A DNA stretch of 64,000 nucleotides from Palsa-504 sp963789225 (GTDB taxonomy: Bacteria > Actinomycetota > Actinomycetes > Streptosporangiales > Streptosporangiaceae). Numbering within the stretch: position 1 is the first letter of the stretch; each line of letters opens with the position of its first letter. Position numbers and translations under genes: made by a program. Below, piece by piece: positions 41,771 through 50,852 of the stretch. Under the pieces are notes generated by a model. It was not told the origin of the DNA and did not search any database. It saw only the letters and a list, made by a program, of their open reading frames with translations. The stretch covers positions 434,001 through 498,000 of the forward strand of contig CAWBKD010000015.1 of NCBI GenBank assembly GCA_963789225.1. Reading direction: 5' to 3'.

Positions 41771-43426
41771 ATGAGTCGCCAGAGTGTGGCCAGGGCGCAC
41801 CAGAAGATCCAGGAGTTGGCCTGGGAGCCCATGTACCACGAGCCAGTCGCCCAGTACGGGACCGACTACACCTTCCGCAAGGCCCAGAAGAAGGACCCGC
41901 TCAAGCAGGTGCTGCGGTCCTACTTCCCGATGCAGGAAGAAAAGGACCACCGCGTCTACGGCGCCGAGGACGGCGCCATCCGCGGCAACATGTTCCGCAG
42001 CGTGCAGGAGCGCTGGCTGGAATGGCAGAAGCTGTTCCTGTCCATCATCCCGCTGCCCGAGATCTCGGCCGCGCGGGCCATGCCGCTGCTGTTCCGGACC
42101 GTCCCCAACCCGGAACTGCACAACGGCCAGGCGATCCAGATGATCGACGAGGTACGCCACTCGACGATCCAGCAGAACCTGAAGCGCCTGTACATGCAGA
42201 ACTACATCGACCCGGCAGGCTTCAACAGCAGCCTGCGCAACTTCCAGAACGACTACTGCGGCACGATCGGCCGGCAGTTCGCGGAGGGCTTCATCACCGG
42301 TGACGCCATCACCGCGGCGTCCATTTACCTGACCATCGTGGCCGAGACCGCGTTCACGAACACCCTGTTCGTGGCCATGCCGGCCGAGGCCGCCGCTAAC
42401 GGCGACTACCTGCTGCCGACGGTGTTCCACTCGGTGCAGTCCGACGAGTCCAGGCACATCTCCAACGGGTACGCGACGCTGCTGATGGCGCTGGCCGACG
42501 AGGAGAACCACAAGCTGCTCGAGCGCGACCTGCGGTACGCCTGGTGGAACAACCACCGGGTGGTGGACGCGGCGATCGGCACGTTCATCGAGTACGGCAC
42601 CAAGGACCGGCGCAAGGACCGCGAGTCCTACGCGGAGATGTGGCGCCGGTGGATCTACGACGACTACTACCGCAGCTACCTCGTGCCGCTGGAGAAGTAC
42701 GGCCTGGTCATCCCCCACGACCTCATCGAGGAAGCCTGGAACCAGATCTGGAACAAGGGCTACGTGCACGAGGTCGCGCAGTTCTTCGCCACCGGCTGGC
42801 TCGCCAACTACTGGCGGATCGACCCGATGACGGACAAGGACTTCGAGTGGTTCGAGTACAAGTACCCGGGCTGGTACGACAGGTACGGCAAGTGGTGGGA
42901 GAACTACGCCCGCCTGTCGGAGCCGAACGGGCACAACCCGATCGTGTTCGAGGACGTCGACTACTGGTACCCGCAGCGGTGCTGGACCTGCATGGTCCCG
43001 TGCCTGGTCCGCGAGGACATGGTGTACGCCGAGGTCGACGGCGTGGTCCGCACGTACTGCCACAAGGAGTGCCGCTGGACCGACGTCGAGGCCTTCCGGC
43101 CCACCTTCCAGGGCCGCTCGACCCCCAACATGGGCCAGCTCATCGGCCACCGCGAGTGGGAGACCCTGTACCACGGCTGGAACTGGGCCGACGTGGTGTC
43201 CGACATGGGCTACGTCCGCGACGACGGCAAGACGATGGTCGCGCAGCCGCACCTGAAGCTGGGTGACCAGTCCAAGATGTGGACGCTGGACCACCTGCGC
43301 CGCTGCCCGCCGCTGCAGAGCCCGAACGTCCTGTTCAACGAGATGACCCCGGCGGAGCGCGAGGCCTTCCACGCCAAGTACATCCGCGGCGGCCCGGGCG
43401 GCCGGTTCCCGAAGGACGACGCCTGA
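41771..43426 (+). CDS. prmA: Propane-type diiron monooxygenase hydroxylase, large (alpha) subunit
   Basis: A 551-residue catalytic subunit of a soluble diiron monooxygenase (group 5, PrmA/MimA-type), which hydroxylates short alkanes, ketones or phenol-like substrates using O2. The diiron ligands are two E-x-x-H motifs, IDEVRH (Glu127, His130) and SDESRH (Glu226, His229), with Glu97 and Glu192 as the remaining helix acids. The block DRRKDRESYAEMWRRWIYDDYYRSYL and the Cys-containing RCWTCMVP region are typical. I chose ATG 41771 because AGAAAGGGG precedes it; a GTG lies 6 bp upstream. The order prmA-B-C-D matches known operons. Substrate range is inferred. Confidence 0.95.
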   Translation: MSRQSVARAHQKIQELAWEPMYHEPVAQYGTDYTFRKAQKKDPLKQVLRSYFPMQEEKDHRVYGAEDGAIRGNMFRSVQERWLEWQKLFLSIIPLPEISAARAMPLLFRTVPNPELHNGQAIQMIDEVRHSTIQQNLKRLYMQNYIDPAGFNSSLRNFQNDYCGTIGRQFAEGFITGDAITAASIYLTIVAETAFTNTLFVAMPAEAAANGDYLLPTVFHSVQSDESRHISNGYATLLMALADEENHKLLERDLRYAWWNNHRVVDAAIGTFIEYGTKDRRKDRESYAEMWRRWIYDDYYRSYLVPLEKYGLVIPHDLIEEAWNQIWNKGYVHEVAQFFATGWLANYWRIDPMTDKDFEWFEYKYPGWYDRYGKWWENYARLSEPNGHNPIVFEDVDYWYPQRCWTCMVPCLVREDMVYAEVDGVVRTYCHKECRWTDVEAFRPTFQGRSTPNMGQLIGHREWETLYHGWNWADVVSDMGYVRDDGKTMVAQPHLKLGDQSKMWTLDHLRRCPPLQSPNVLFNEMTPAEREAFHAKYIRGGPGGRFPKDDA

Positions 43427-43492
43427 TCCATCCGTAGAAGACCTCTTATACCGAACGGGCCTGGGTGACTGCCCTGAGCCCGACGCCACGCA

Positions 43493-43532
43493 CCGGGGGG
43501 CAGGAGGCTTACCTTTCCCTCCTGCTCCCCGG
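43493..43532 (+). promoter_or_regulatory. Strong hairpin between prmA and prmB
   Basis: A 15-bp stem (one G-T pair) pairs CCGGGGGGCAGGAGG with CCTCCTGCTCCCCGG around a 10-base loop. It begins 67 bp after the prmA stop and ends 6 bp before the annotated prmB ATG, with the only good ribosome-binding sequence (GCAGGAGG) inside its left arm. It could attenuate or stabilise transcripts, giving more hydroxylase alpha subunit than reductase. Confidence 0.75.
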
Positions 43533-43538
43533 TAGCTA

Positions 43539-44615
43539 ATGACGCTGCCCGAGGTGATGATGGCCGGCAAGCACGTCGTCCGGTTCGAGCCAGTCGGCAT
43601 CGAGATCGAGATCGGCGAGGAGCAGAACGTCCTGCGCGCCGCGGCCGAGCAGGGCATCATGCTCATGCACGGCTGCAAGGAGGGGCAGTGCTCCGCGTGC
43701 AAGTCGTTCCTGCTCGAAGGCGACGACGTGGAGCTGGACAAGTACTCGACGTTCGCGCTGCCCGACTACGAGCGCGAGGAGGGCTTCACGCTCCTGTGCC
43801 GGGCGCACGTCTACGAGGACGTGACGATCGAGCTGCTGAACTACGACGAGGAAATGATCAGGTCCGGGCTGCCCATCCAGGAGGCCGTCGCCGAGGTCGT
43901 GGCCAACCACCGGGTCACGCACGACATGCGGCACCTGGTGCTGCGCCTGGTCGACACCGCGGATTTCAAGTTCTTCCCCGGCCAGTACGTGGACATCACG
44001 GTCCCAGGCACCGACGAGGTCCGGTCGTTCTCGATGGCCAACACCTCGGCCCGGGAGAGCGGGCAGCTCGAGTTCGTCATCAAGATCTACCCGGACGGAT
44101 TGTTCTCCCATTACCTCGACGCCAAGCTGCAGATCGGCGACCGGCTCAACCTCACCGGGCCGTTCGGCGTGTTCACCCTGCGCGACGCCCCGGACACCGA
44201 TCTGGTCTTCGTCGGCGGCGGGGCCGGGATGGCGCCGATCCTGTGCCTGCTCCGCTCGATGGCCGAGCGCGGCATCGACCGCAAGGCCGTGTACTACTAC
44301 GGCGCGCGGCGCCGCGGCGACCTGTGCTTCGAGGACGAACTGCGGGCGCTGGAGCAGGCGCTGCCCAACTTCCGCTACGTGCCCGCGTTGTCCGAGGACG
44401 ACTGGGACTTCGAGACCGGCCTGATCACCGACGTCGTGGCCAGGCATGAGGCGGACCTGAGCCGCGCTCACGCCTATATATGCGGTCCCCCGCCGATGGT
44501 CGAGGCCGCGGTGCCGTTGCTCACCAGGCTCGGGGTGCCGGAAAAGCATGTGTATTGGGACAAGTTCACGACCACTGGGGACCCGGAGAAAAGCACCGCC
44601 AGCTCCCTAACGTGA
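43539..44615 (+). CDS. prmB: Monooxygenase reductase (FAD, [2Fe-2S])
   Basis: A 358-residue reductase that moves electrons from NAD(P)H to the hydroxylase. The N-terminal ferredoxin domain binds [2Fe-2S] through Cys46, Cys51, Cys54 and Cys87 (GCKEGQCSACKS ... LLC). The FAD-binding R-x-x-S is RSFSM at 162-166, the pyridine-nucleotide site is GGGAGMAP near 226-233, and CGPPPM lies near the C-terminus. Start choice is uncertain: ATG 43539 has no clear ribosome-binding site, while ATG 43557 or 43560 has GAGG close upstream. The gene follows a strong hairpin after prmA. Confidence 0.94.
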   Translation: MTLPEVMMAGKHVVRFEPVGIEIEIGEEQNVLRAAAEQGIMLMHGCKEGQCSACKSFLLEGDDVELDKYSTFALPDYEREEGFTLLCRAHVYEDVTIELLNYDEEMIRSGLPIQEAVAEVVANHRVTHDMRHLVLRLVDTADFKFFPGQYVDITVPGTDEVRSFSMANTSARESGQLEFVIKIYPDGLFSHYLDAKLQIGDRLNLTGPFGVFTLRDAPDTDLVFVGGGAGMAPILCLLRSMAERGIDRKAVYYYGARRRGDLCFEDELRALEQALPNFRYVPALSEDDWDFETGLITDVVARHEADLSRAHAYICGPPPMVEAAVPLLTRLGVPEKHVYWDKFTTTGDPEKSTASSLT

Positions 44616-44627
44616 AAGGGAAAGACT

Positions 44628-45797
44628 ATGACAGAGGCTCAGCATCGCAGCGTCCCGGTAATGCACTTCACCGACGCGGAGGCAGGCGCGAAGACCTTCC
44701 CTGACTCCGATGCCCGCCGGTTCAACTACTACTCCCCGGCCGGGCGCAAGCAGACGCACTACGAGGACGTCACCGTCGAGGTCCAGCCGGACCCGAGGCA
44801 TTACCTCAGCCAGGGCTGGCTGTACGGGTTCTCCGACGGCGTCGGCGGCTACCCGCTGAACTGGACGGCGCTCAAGGCCTGGGGCACGGACCGGCCGGAG
44901 CCCAAGCGCTTCCCCGGCTCGGGCGGCAAGGGGTACGACTGGCCCGCCCTCGGCTGGCACGAGTTCCGCGACCCGAACGAGGAGTGGGAGCTCACCCTGT
45001 ACCGCTACAACGCCAACGTGGTGCGCCAGCTCAACCAGAACGTCGACAACGCCAGGCAGGCCAAGGCGTTCGAGCAGTGGAACCAGGCCTGGGTACGGTT
45101 CGTGGAGCGCAACGTCGGCGCCTGGATGCACGTCGACCACGGTCTCGGGCTGTACCTGTTCGCGAACGCGAACCGGCGGGCCCCGACCAACATGCACAAC
45201 AACGCGATCTCGGTGAACAGCATGCACCGGATCAGGTCCGCCCAGGACCTGGCGCTGTACAACCTGACCCTGAGCGAGGAGGTGCCCGGCTTCAACGGCA
45301 CCGCCCACCTGGAGACCTGGAACAAGGAGCCGTGCTGGCAGGGGGTGCGGGAGCTCGCCGAGCAGCTGACCGGCATCGACGACTGGTGCGAGGCCATCTT
45401 CGCCGCGAACGTGGTGTTCGAGCCGCTGGTCGGGGAGATGTTCCGCAGTCACCTGGTGATGCACGCCGCGCCGCGCAACGGCGACTACGTCACCCCGACG
45501 GTGATCGGCGCCGAGGAGTACGACTACGCCGAGCGCGACCTGCGCTACACCAGGCCGATGTTCCACCTGCTGACCAACGACCGGGAGTTCGCCGACCACA
45601 ACCGGGCGCTGATGATGCGCTGGATGTCGGCCTGGGTGCCGCGCGCCCTGTCGGCCGTACGCGCCCTGCAGCCGCTGTGGTCGCAGCCGGAAGCCAAGCC
45701 GCCTCGCTTCGAGGACAGCCTGGACGCCGCCAAGAACCGCTTCAGCGGCATCGTGACCGATCTGAACCTGGACATCCCGGAGGAGCTGGCCCAATGA
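44628..45797 (+). CDS. prmC: Monooxygenase hydroxylase, small (beta) subunit
   Basis: A 389-residue beta subunit of the diiron hydroxylase; it scaffolds the alpha subunit and has no metal site. Recognisable segments are TVEVQPDPRHYLSQGWLYGFSDG, the block AWVRFVERNVGAWMHVDHGLGLYLFANANR, and GEMFRSHLVMHAAPRNGDYVTPTVIGAEEYDYAERDLRYT. It starts 12 bp after prmB behind AAAGGGAAAG and overlaps prmD by 4 bp (ATGA). The length is close to known MimC/PrmC proteins. Confidence 0.94.
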   Translation: MTEAQHRSVPVMHFTDAEAGAKTFPDSDARRFNYYSPAGRKQTHYEDVTVEVQPDPRHYLSQGWLYGFSDGVGGYPLNWTALKAWGTDRPEPKRFPGSGGKGYDWPALGWHEFRDPNEEWELTLYRYNANVVRQLNQNVDNARQAKAFEQWNQAWVRFVERNVGAWMHVDHGLGLYLFANANRRAPTNMHNNAISVNSMHRIRSAQDLALYNLTLSEEVPGFNGTAHLETWNKEPCWQGVRELAEQLTGIDDWCEAIFAANVVFEPLVGEMFRSHLVMHAAPRNGDYVTPTVIGAEEYDYAERDLRYTRPMFHLLTNDREFADHNRALMMRWMSAWVPRALSAVRALQPLWSQPEAKPPRFEDSLDAAKNRFSGIVTDLNLDIPEELAQ

Positions 45798-46159
45798 CCA
45801 CCGTCTCAGAAAGCCCGTTCAAATCCGACAGCACGCCGTCCAACAAGTGCGGCTTCACCCTGATGAACAACCAGGTGGGCGAGATCGTCGCCCAGGTGAT
45901 GGCGACCAAGCCGAACGTCACCGTGATGTGGCTGCCGTCCATGATGCGCGTCGACGCGATCGGCCGGATGGACGTGATCTACGACGAGATTTCCGAGGCG
46001 GCCGGCGAGGAGCCCGGGTGGTTCAACTCCGCGGAGTTCGAGGAGAGCATGTCCACCCACTACGGCCGGATGATCCACGAGGACGACCGGACCATCATGT
46101 TCGCCAACCCGGAGGACGCGGCCGAGTTCCTCGGCTTCGACCTGGTCGCGAGGACGTAA
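45794..46159 (+). CDS. prmD: Monooxygenase coupling (regulatory) protein
   Basis: A 121-residue effector protein of the MmoB/DmpM type. It binds the hydroxylase to time electron transfer and substrate access and carries no cofactor. The sequence has CGFTLMNNQVGEIVAQVMATKPNVTV and, near residue 90, HYGRMIHEDDRTIMFANPEDAAEFLGFDL, typical of the family. The ATG at 45794 overlaps the prmC stop; the longer open frame through prmC is a shadow. It is followed by a perfect hairpin at 46186-46223. Confidence 0.92.
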   Translation: MTTVSESPFKSDSTPSNKCGFTLMNNQVGEIVAQVMATKPNVTVMWLPSMMRVDAIGRMDVIYDEISEAAGEEPGWFNSAEFEESMSTHYGRMIHEDDRTIMFANPEDAAEFLGFDLVART

Positions 46160-46185
46160 CCCAGATCTGTTTCGCGAGATGTTGT

Positions 46186-46223
46186 GCCACTGAGCCGGTT
46201 CGGCTTATAACCGGCTCAGTGGC
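46186..46223 (+). terminator. Perfect 15-bp hairpin after prmD
   Basis: GCCACTGAGCCGGTT pairs exactly with AACCGGCTCAGTGGC around an 8-base loop. No T-run follows, and the next gene starts 50 bp later on the same strand, so it may be a partial terminator or RNA-processing site separating the hydroxylase genes from the accessory genes. Confidence 0.75.
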
Positions 46224-46272
46224 GTAATCAGCGCAAGTCGGCCACAAGCCGTCCACGTGAAGGAGGCGCGCT

Positions 46273-47334
46273 TTGTACGAGAGCAACGGCGAGAGGTACT
46301 TCGTCGTCGACGGGCATATGCACTACTGGAACGCTGCCCCCGACAACTGGGTCCCCGGGGCGGAGAAGTACGCCGAGGGCTGGATCAAGTGCTTCCACGC
46401 CTACCAGGGGCTCGGGCCGCCCGAGACGCACTGGTCGCTCGAACACTTCGAGAAGTACTCCGAGGACGACCTGATGAAGGACGTGTTCGAGGACGGCCAC
46501 GTGGACGTGGCCATCTTCCAGCCGACCTACCTCAAGGAGTGGTACAAGGAGGGCTTCAACACCACCGAGCGCAACGCGCTCATGGGCGAGAAGCACCCGG
46601 GCAAGTTCGTCTACAACACCCGGTGGGACCCGCGTGACGGCGACGAGGGGCTGGAGCACCTGCGGCGCAACGTCGACCGGTTCGGGTCCAAGGGCTGCAA
46701 GCTGTACAGCGCCGAGTGGAACGCCGGTTCCCGGGGCTGGAAGCTGACCGACCCGGCGGCTTACCGGTACCTGGAAGAGTGCCAGAAGCTCGGGGTCAAG
46801 AACATCCACGTGCACAAGGGCCCGACGATCTGGCCGCTGGACAAGGACGCGTTCGACGTGGCCGACGTGGACCACGCCGCGACCGACTTCACCGACCTCA
46901 ACTTCATCGTCGAGCACGTGGGCCTGCCGCGGATCGAAGACTTCTGCTTCATGGCCACCCAGGAGCCGAACGTGTACGCCGGGCTGGCGGTCGTCATCGG
47001 CGGCCTCATGCACGCCCGGCCGAAGTTCTTCGCCAAGGTCATGGGCGAGCTGCTGTTCTGGGTCGGCGAGGACAAGATGCTGTTCGGCAGCGACTACGCC
47101 ATCTGGGAACCCAAGTGGCAGGTCGAGGGCTTCGTGGCCTGGGAGATGCCGGATGATTCTGAGCTCGCCGACTACCCGCGGCTCGGCGTGGCCGGCAAGA
47201 AGAAGATCATGGGCCTGAACGCCGCGAAGCTCTACGACATCGAGGTGCCGGACGAGTTCCAGCTTCCCGCCTCGGCCGGGACTCCGGGCGCTCAGGAGGT
47301 ACTCGGCCAGGAGCAGCCGGTCGCGGGAGCATGA
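46273..47334 (+). CDS. Amidohydrolase-2 family protein of the monooxygenase cluster
   Basis: A 353-residue TIM-barrel metal hydrolase starting at TTG 46273 behind AAGGAGG. The metal-binding DGHMHYWN (HxH) is near residue 14, followed by KGCKLYS, HVHKGPTIWPL, FIVEHVGLPRIEDF and LFGSDYAIWEP, which supply His/Asp ligands. Similar genes sit in many MimABCD/PrmABCD operons next to the dehydrogenase, but a defined role is lacking. It overlaps the next gene by ATGA. Confidence 0.9.
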   Translation: MYESNGERYFVVDGHMHYWNAAPDNWVPGAEKYAEGWIKCFHAYQGLGPPETHWSLEHFEKYSEDDLMKDVFEDGHVDVAIFQPTYLKEWYKEGFNTTERNALMGEKHPGKFVYNTRWDPRDGDEGLEHLRRNVDRFGSKGCKLYSAEWNAGSRGWKLTDPAAYRYLEECQKLGVKNIHVHKGPTIWPLDKDAFDVADVDHAATDFTDLNFIVEHVGLPRIEDFCFMATQEPNVYAGLAVVIGGLMHARPKFFAKVMGELLFWVGEDKMLFGSDYAIWEPKWQVEGFVAWEMPDDSELADYPRLGVAGKKKIMGLNAAKLYDIEVPDEFQLPASAGTPGAQEVLGQEQPVAGA

Positions 47335-48110
47335 CAGTGCTGGTCCGGGGGGGCGACCCCCCGGAGCCCCCCGAGCACGGGAGGGCTGCCCGCCCCCCCG
47401 TTCCCCCCCGGCTGCTGGCCGCTTTGGAGGCGGTGCGCGACCCCGAGCTCGACGAGCCGATCACCTCGCTCGGCTTCGTCGCGTCGTGCACCGTCTCCGC
47501 GGACGGCGACGCCGAGGTCCGGCTGCGGCTGCCCACCTACTTCTGCGCGCCCAACTTCGCCTACCTGATGGTGGCGGACGCGTACGACGTGGTGTCGGCG
47601 CTGCCGGGCGTTCGGGTTGTTTCGGTGGTGCTCGAGGATCACTTTGCCTCCGACGCGATCAACGGCGGGGTGGCCGCCCAGGCCGGTTTCGTTCGGTCCT
47701 TCGACGGCGAAGCGGTGGCCGAACTGGACGCGCTCCGGGCTGACTTCCTGCGCAAGGCGGTGATGGCGGGCACCGATCAAGTGTGCCGGCCGCTGCTGGC
47801 GGCGGGCGCAGACCCGGCGGCACTGCTCGCGATGACCCTGGGCGAGGTGCCGCCGTCTCGTACCTTGTCGCGGTTGCGCGAGCGGCGGGCCGAGTTGGGC
47901 CTGCCCGCCGACGACGACGCTGCGCTGCTCATCGACCCGGTCTCCGGTGCCTGCGTCGAGGCTGGCACCCTGCCGCTGCACCTGCGACGGGCGCAGGTCA
48001 CGCGGGTCAGCATCGAGGCGAACGCCGGGATCTGCCGCGGCATGCTGCGGCACCGATACGACACACCAGGACAGGGAGAGACTTTGCTTTCCTCGGAGGA
48101 GGACCAATGA
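47331..48110 (+). CDS. MIP18/DUF59 (iron-sulfur assembly) domain protein
   Basis: A 259-residue protein. The N-terminal half has the MIP18 pattern ALEAVRDPELDEPITSLGFV, with the conserved D-P-E near residue 37, and LRLPTYFCAPNFAYLM carrying a Cys where the family has a cluster-related cysteine. The second half (FLRKAVMAGTDQVCRPLLAAG onwards) is unlike standard MIP18 proteins. It may help load metal into oxygenase or Fe-S components; that is an inference from context. Start and stop overlap both neighbours. Confidence 0.82.
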   Translation: MTVLVRGGDPPEPPEHGRAARPPVPPRLLAALEAVRDPELDEPITSLGFVASCTVSADGDAEVRLRLPTYFCAPNFAYLMVADAYDVVSALPGVRVVSVVLEDHFASDAINGGVAAQAGFVRSFDGEAVAELDALRADFLRKAVMAGTDQVCRPLLAAGADPAALLAMTLGEVPPSRTLSRLRERRAELGLPADDDAALLIDPVSGACVEAGTLPLHLRRAQVTRVSIEANAGICRGMLRHRYDTPGQGETLLSSEEDQ

Positions 48111-49132
48111 AGGCCGTCCGCTTGCACGAGTTCAACCAGCTGCCGGTGGTCGACGACGTGCCCGAGCCCACCATCAGCGGGCCGCTCGACGTGATCGTGA
48201 AGATCGGCGGCGCCGGGGTCTGCCGGACCGACCTGCACATCATGCTGGGCCAGTGGGACGCGGCAATGCACACGCCGCTCCCCTACATCCTGGGTCACGA
48301 GAACGCGGGCTGGGTGCACGAGGTCGGCTCCGCCGTCACCAACGTGCAGCCCGGCGACACCGTGATCCTGCACCCCACCACGACGTGCGGGCTGTGTCAC
48401 GCGTGCCGGGCCGGCGACGACATGCACTGCGAGAACAGCACCTTCCCCGGGCTGTCGCGCGACGGCGGCATGGCCGAGTACCTGCTGACCTCGGCGCGGT
48501 CCTGCATCAAGCTCAATCCATCGACGCGCCCGCAGGACGTCGCGGCGCTGGCCGACGCGGGGATTACCGCCTACCACGCGGTCCGCAAGGCCATCCCGCT
48601 GCTGTACCCGGGCACCACCTGCGTGGTAATCGGCGCGGGCGGGCTCGGCCACATCGGCATCCAGTGCCTGGCCACGCTCACCGCCACTTCGATCATTGTC
48701 GTGGACGCCAACCCGGACGCGCTCAAGCTGGCCTCGGAGCTGGGGGCGGCGCACACCGTCGTGGCTGACGGCAGCCAGCGCGAGGCGGTCGCCGACCTGA
48801 CCGGCGGTCAGGGGGCTCATGTCGTCCTCGACTTCGTGGCCGAGCAGGGCGCCGAGATGGACGGGTGGAACATGACCCGCGCGGCCGGCTCGTACTTCGT
48901 CATCGGCTACGGCGGCACGCTGCAGATCCCGACGCTGGACATCATCTCCACCGAGCGGAACGTCATCGGCAACATCGTCGGCACCTACAACGACCTGGCC
49001 GAGCTGATGGCCCTGGCCCAGGGCGGGAAGGTCACGCTGCACACCAGGGTGTACCCGCTGGACGCCGCCGCCGACGCCCTCGCCGACCTGGACGCCGGGC
49101 GGGTCCGAGGCCGGGCGATCCTCGTCCCCTAA
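48107..49132 (+). CDS. Zinc-dependent alcohol dehydrogenase
   Basis: A 341-residue medium-chain dehydrogenase that would oxidise the alcohol made by the monooxygenase (for example 2-propanol to acetone). The catalytic zinc site begins with GAGVCRTDLHIM and GHENAGWVHEVG. The structural zinc cysteines are in CGLCHACRAGDDMHC. The NAD(P) Rossmann motif is GAGGLGHIGIQ near residue 180. ATG 48107 overlaps the preceding stop (ATGA); the longer open frame is a shadow of the DUF59 gene. Confidence 0.94.
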   Translation: MKAVRLHEFNQLPVVDDVPEPTISGPLDVIVKIGGAGVCRTDLHIMLGQWDAAMHTPLPYILGHENAGWVHEVGSAVTNVQPGDTVILHPTTTCGLCHACRAGDDMHCENSTFPGLSRDGGMAEYLLTSARSCIKLNPSTRPQDVAALADAGITAYHAVRKAIPLLYPGTTCVVIGAGGLGHIGIQCLATLTATSIIVVDANPDALKLASELGAAHTVVADGSQREAVADLTGGQGAHVVLDFVAEQGAEMDGWNMTRAAGSYFVIGYGGTLQIPTLDIISTERNVIGNIVGTYNDLAELMALAQGGKVTLHTRVYPLDAAADALADLDAGRVRGRAILVP

Positions 49133-49160
49133 GTCCCGAGTCACTCCCTAAGGAGCACAG

Positions 49161-50852
49161 ATGGCCAAGGAACTGCGCTTCGGCGCTGAAGCTCGCGGCC
49201 TGCTGCTGGCTGGCGTGGACCAGCTGGCCGAAGCCGTCAAGTCGACTCTCGGCCCCAAGGGGCGCAACGTCATCCTGGAGAAGATCACGGGCTCCCCCGT
49301 GGTCACCAACGATGGCGTCACCATCGCGCGGGAAATCCACCTCAAGAACCAGTTCGAGAACATGGGCGCCCAGCTGGTCAAGGAAGCGGCCATCAAGACC
49401 AACGACATCGTGGGCGACGGCACCACCACCGCCACGGTGCTGGCCCAGGCGATCATCAGGGAGGGCATGCAGGCCATCGGCGACGGCGCCAACCCCGTGC
49501 TCGTGAAGCGGGGCATCGACCTGGCGGTCGCCCGCCTCGTCGATCACCTGCAGGGCGTGGCCCACCCGATCAGCACCGAGGAGGACTACCGCCGGGTGGC
49601 GGCGATCTCGGCCAACGACGACGACACGGTGGGCGCGGTCATCGCCAAGGCGCTGTACACGGTCGGCGACGTCGGCATCGTCACGGTCGAGGACGCGCCC
49701 ACGCCGGGAATGACCGTCGACTTCGTCGAGGGCTTCGAGTTCGACAACGGGTACCTGTCCCCGTACATGGTGACCAGGCCGGCCAGCCTGGAGGCCATCA
49801 TCGACGACCCGTACATCCTGTTGTGCAGCGAGAAGATCAGCAAGGTGCAGCAGCTCATGCCGCTGCTCGACAAGGTGATGCGGGCGCCGCGCCCGCTGGT
49901 CATCATCGCCGAGAGCGTGGAGGGCACCGCCCTGTCCATGCTGGTGCACAACCACGTGAACGGGATCTTCCAGTGCGTCGCGGTGCGGGCGCCCGGGTTC
50001 GGTGACCGCAGGCTGCACAAGCTGGAGGACATTGCCGCGCTGACGGGCGGCGCCGTGTTCAGCAAGCACTCCGGGTTTACCCTGGAGACGATGACCGCAG
50101 AGCAGCTCGGCCGGGCCCGGCAGGTCCTGGTGACCGCCGATCGCACGACGATCATCGGCGGCGGCGGTTCCGCACAGGCGGTCGCGTTCCGGCTCGACCA
50201 GTTGCGCGCGGAGCTCGGACGTGCGTCGTTCGGAGTAGACGAAGATGTGCTGACCGAGCGGATTGGCGCGCTGTCCGGCCAGGTCGCGGTGATCAGGGTC
50301 GGCGCGGCGACCCCGGCCGAGCTTCGGGAGCTGCGGCACAGGGTGGAGGACGCCCTGTCCGCCACCAGGGCCGCGATGGCCGAGGGCATCGTGGCCGGCG
50401 GCGGCGCCACGCTGCTGCACGCGATGAGCGCGCTGGATGACCTGCAGCTCACCGGGGACTACGCGACCGGCGCCGGCATCGTCCGCCGCGCGTTGAGCGA
50501 GCCCGCCTACCTGATCGCCGCCAACGCTGGCTACCCGGCCGCGGACGTCGTGGCCCAGACCGCCGGTAAGGGGGTCGACTTCGGCTTTGACGCGCTGCAG
50601 GGTCGGCATGGCAACATGATTGAGATGGGCATCATCGACCCGCTGCGCGTGGTCCGCTCGGCGCTGCAGAATGGCGCGTCCGTGGCGGGCTTGCTGCTGA
50701 CGACCAACACGCTGGTGGCGGAGGAGCAGACGCCGTGGGGCGGCAGCCCGGCGCTGATGACCGAGTTCGGCTCGCTGGACGAGGGCCTGCACCAGCCGTC
50801 GCCCGACTCCAGCACACCGCAGTCGCTGGGGCTCGGGCCTTCCATTGGCTGA
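49161..50852 (+). CDS. mimG: GroEL-like chaperonin of the monooxygenase cluster (MimG-type)
   Basis: A 563-residue chaperonin-60 paralogue with TLGPKGRNVILEK, GDGTTTATVLAQAI (ATP site), IAESVEGTALSML and VAGGGATLLHAMSAL. The C-terminus lacks the Gly-Gly-Met tail of housekeeping GroEL and ends in a Ser/Pro-rich tail. No groES is adjacent. In Mycobacterium the equivalent MimG is needed for functional folding of the large hydroxylase subunit, and this gene's place right after the dehydrogenase fits that role. It overlaps the TTG start of the transporter. Confidence 0.93.
   Translation: MAKELRFGAEARGLLLAGVDQLAEAVKSTLGPKGRNVILEKITGSPVVTNDGVTIAREIHLKNQFENMGAQLVKEAAIKTNDIVGDGTTTATVLAQAIIREGMQAIGDGANPVLVKRGIDLAVARLVDHLQGVAHPISTEEDYRRVAAISANDDDTVGAVIAKALYTVGDVGIVTVEDAPTPGMTVDFVEGFEFDNGYLSPYMVTRPASLEAIIDDPYILLCSEKISKVQQLMPLLDKVMRAPRPLVIIAESVEGTALSMLVHNHVNGIFQCVAVRAPGFGDRRLHKLEDIAALTGGAVFSKHSGFTLETMTAEQLGRARQVLVTADRTTIIGGGGSAQAVAFRLDQLRAELGRASFGVDEDVLTERIGALSGQVAVIRVGAATPAELRELRHRVEDALSATRAAMAEGIVAGGGATLLHAMSALDDLQLTGDYATGAGIVRRALSEPAYLIAANAGYPAADVVAQTAGKGVDFGFDALQGRHGNMIEMGIIDPLRVVRSALQNGASVAGLLLTTNTLVAEEQTPWGGSPALMTEFGSLDEGLHQPSPDSSTPQSLGLGPSIG

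Noticed and set aside
41498..43741. Long minus-strand open frame opposite prmA
   Set aside because: It is the mirror of a well-supported gene with diiron motifs; the predicted protein is Val/Leu/His/Arg-rich with no domain, as expected from GC-rich antisense frames.
44984..46159. Fusion-like long frame ending in the coupling protein
   Set aside because: The first 270 codons are a shadow of prmC; the real coupling protein starts at ATG 45794 with an ATGA overlap.
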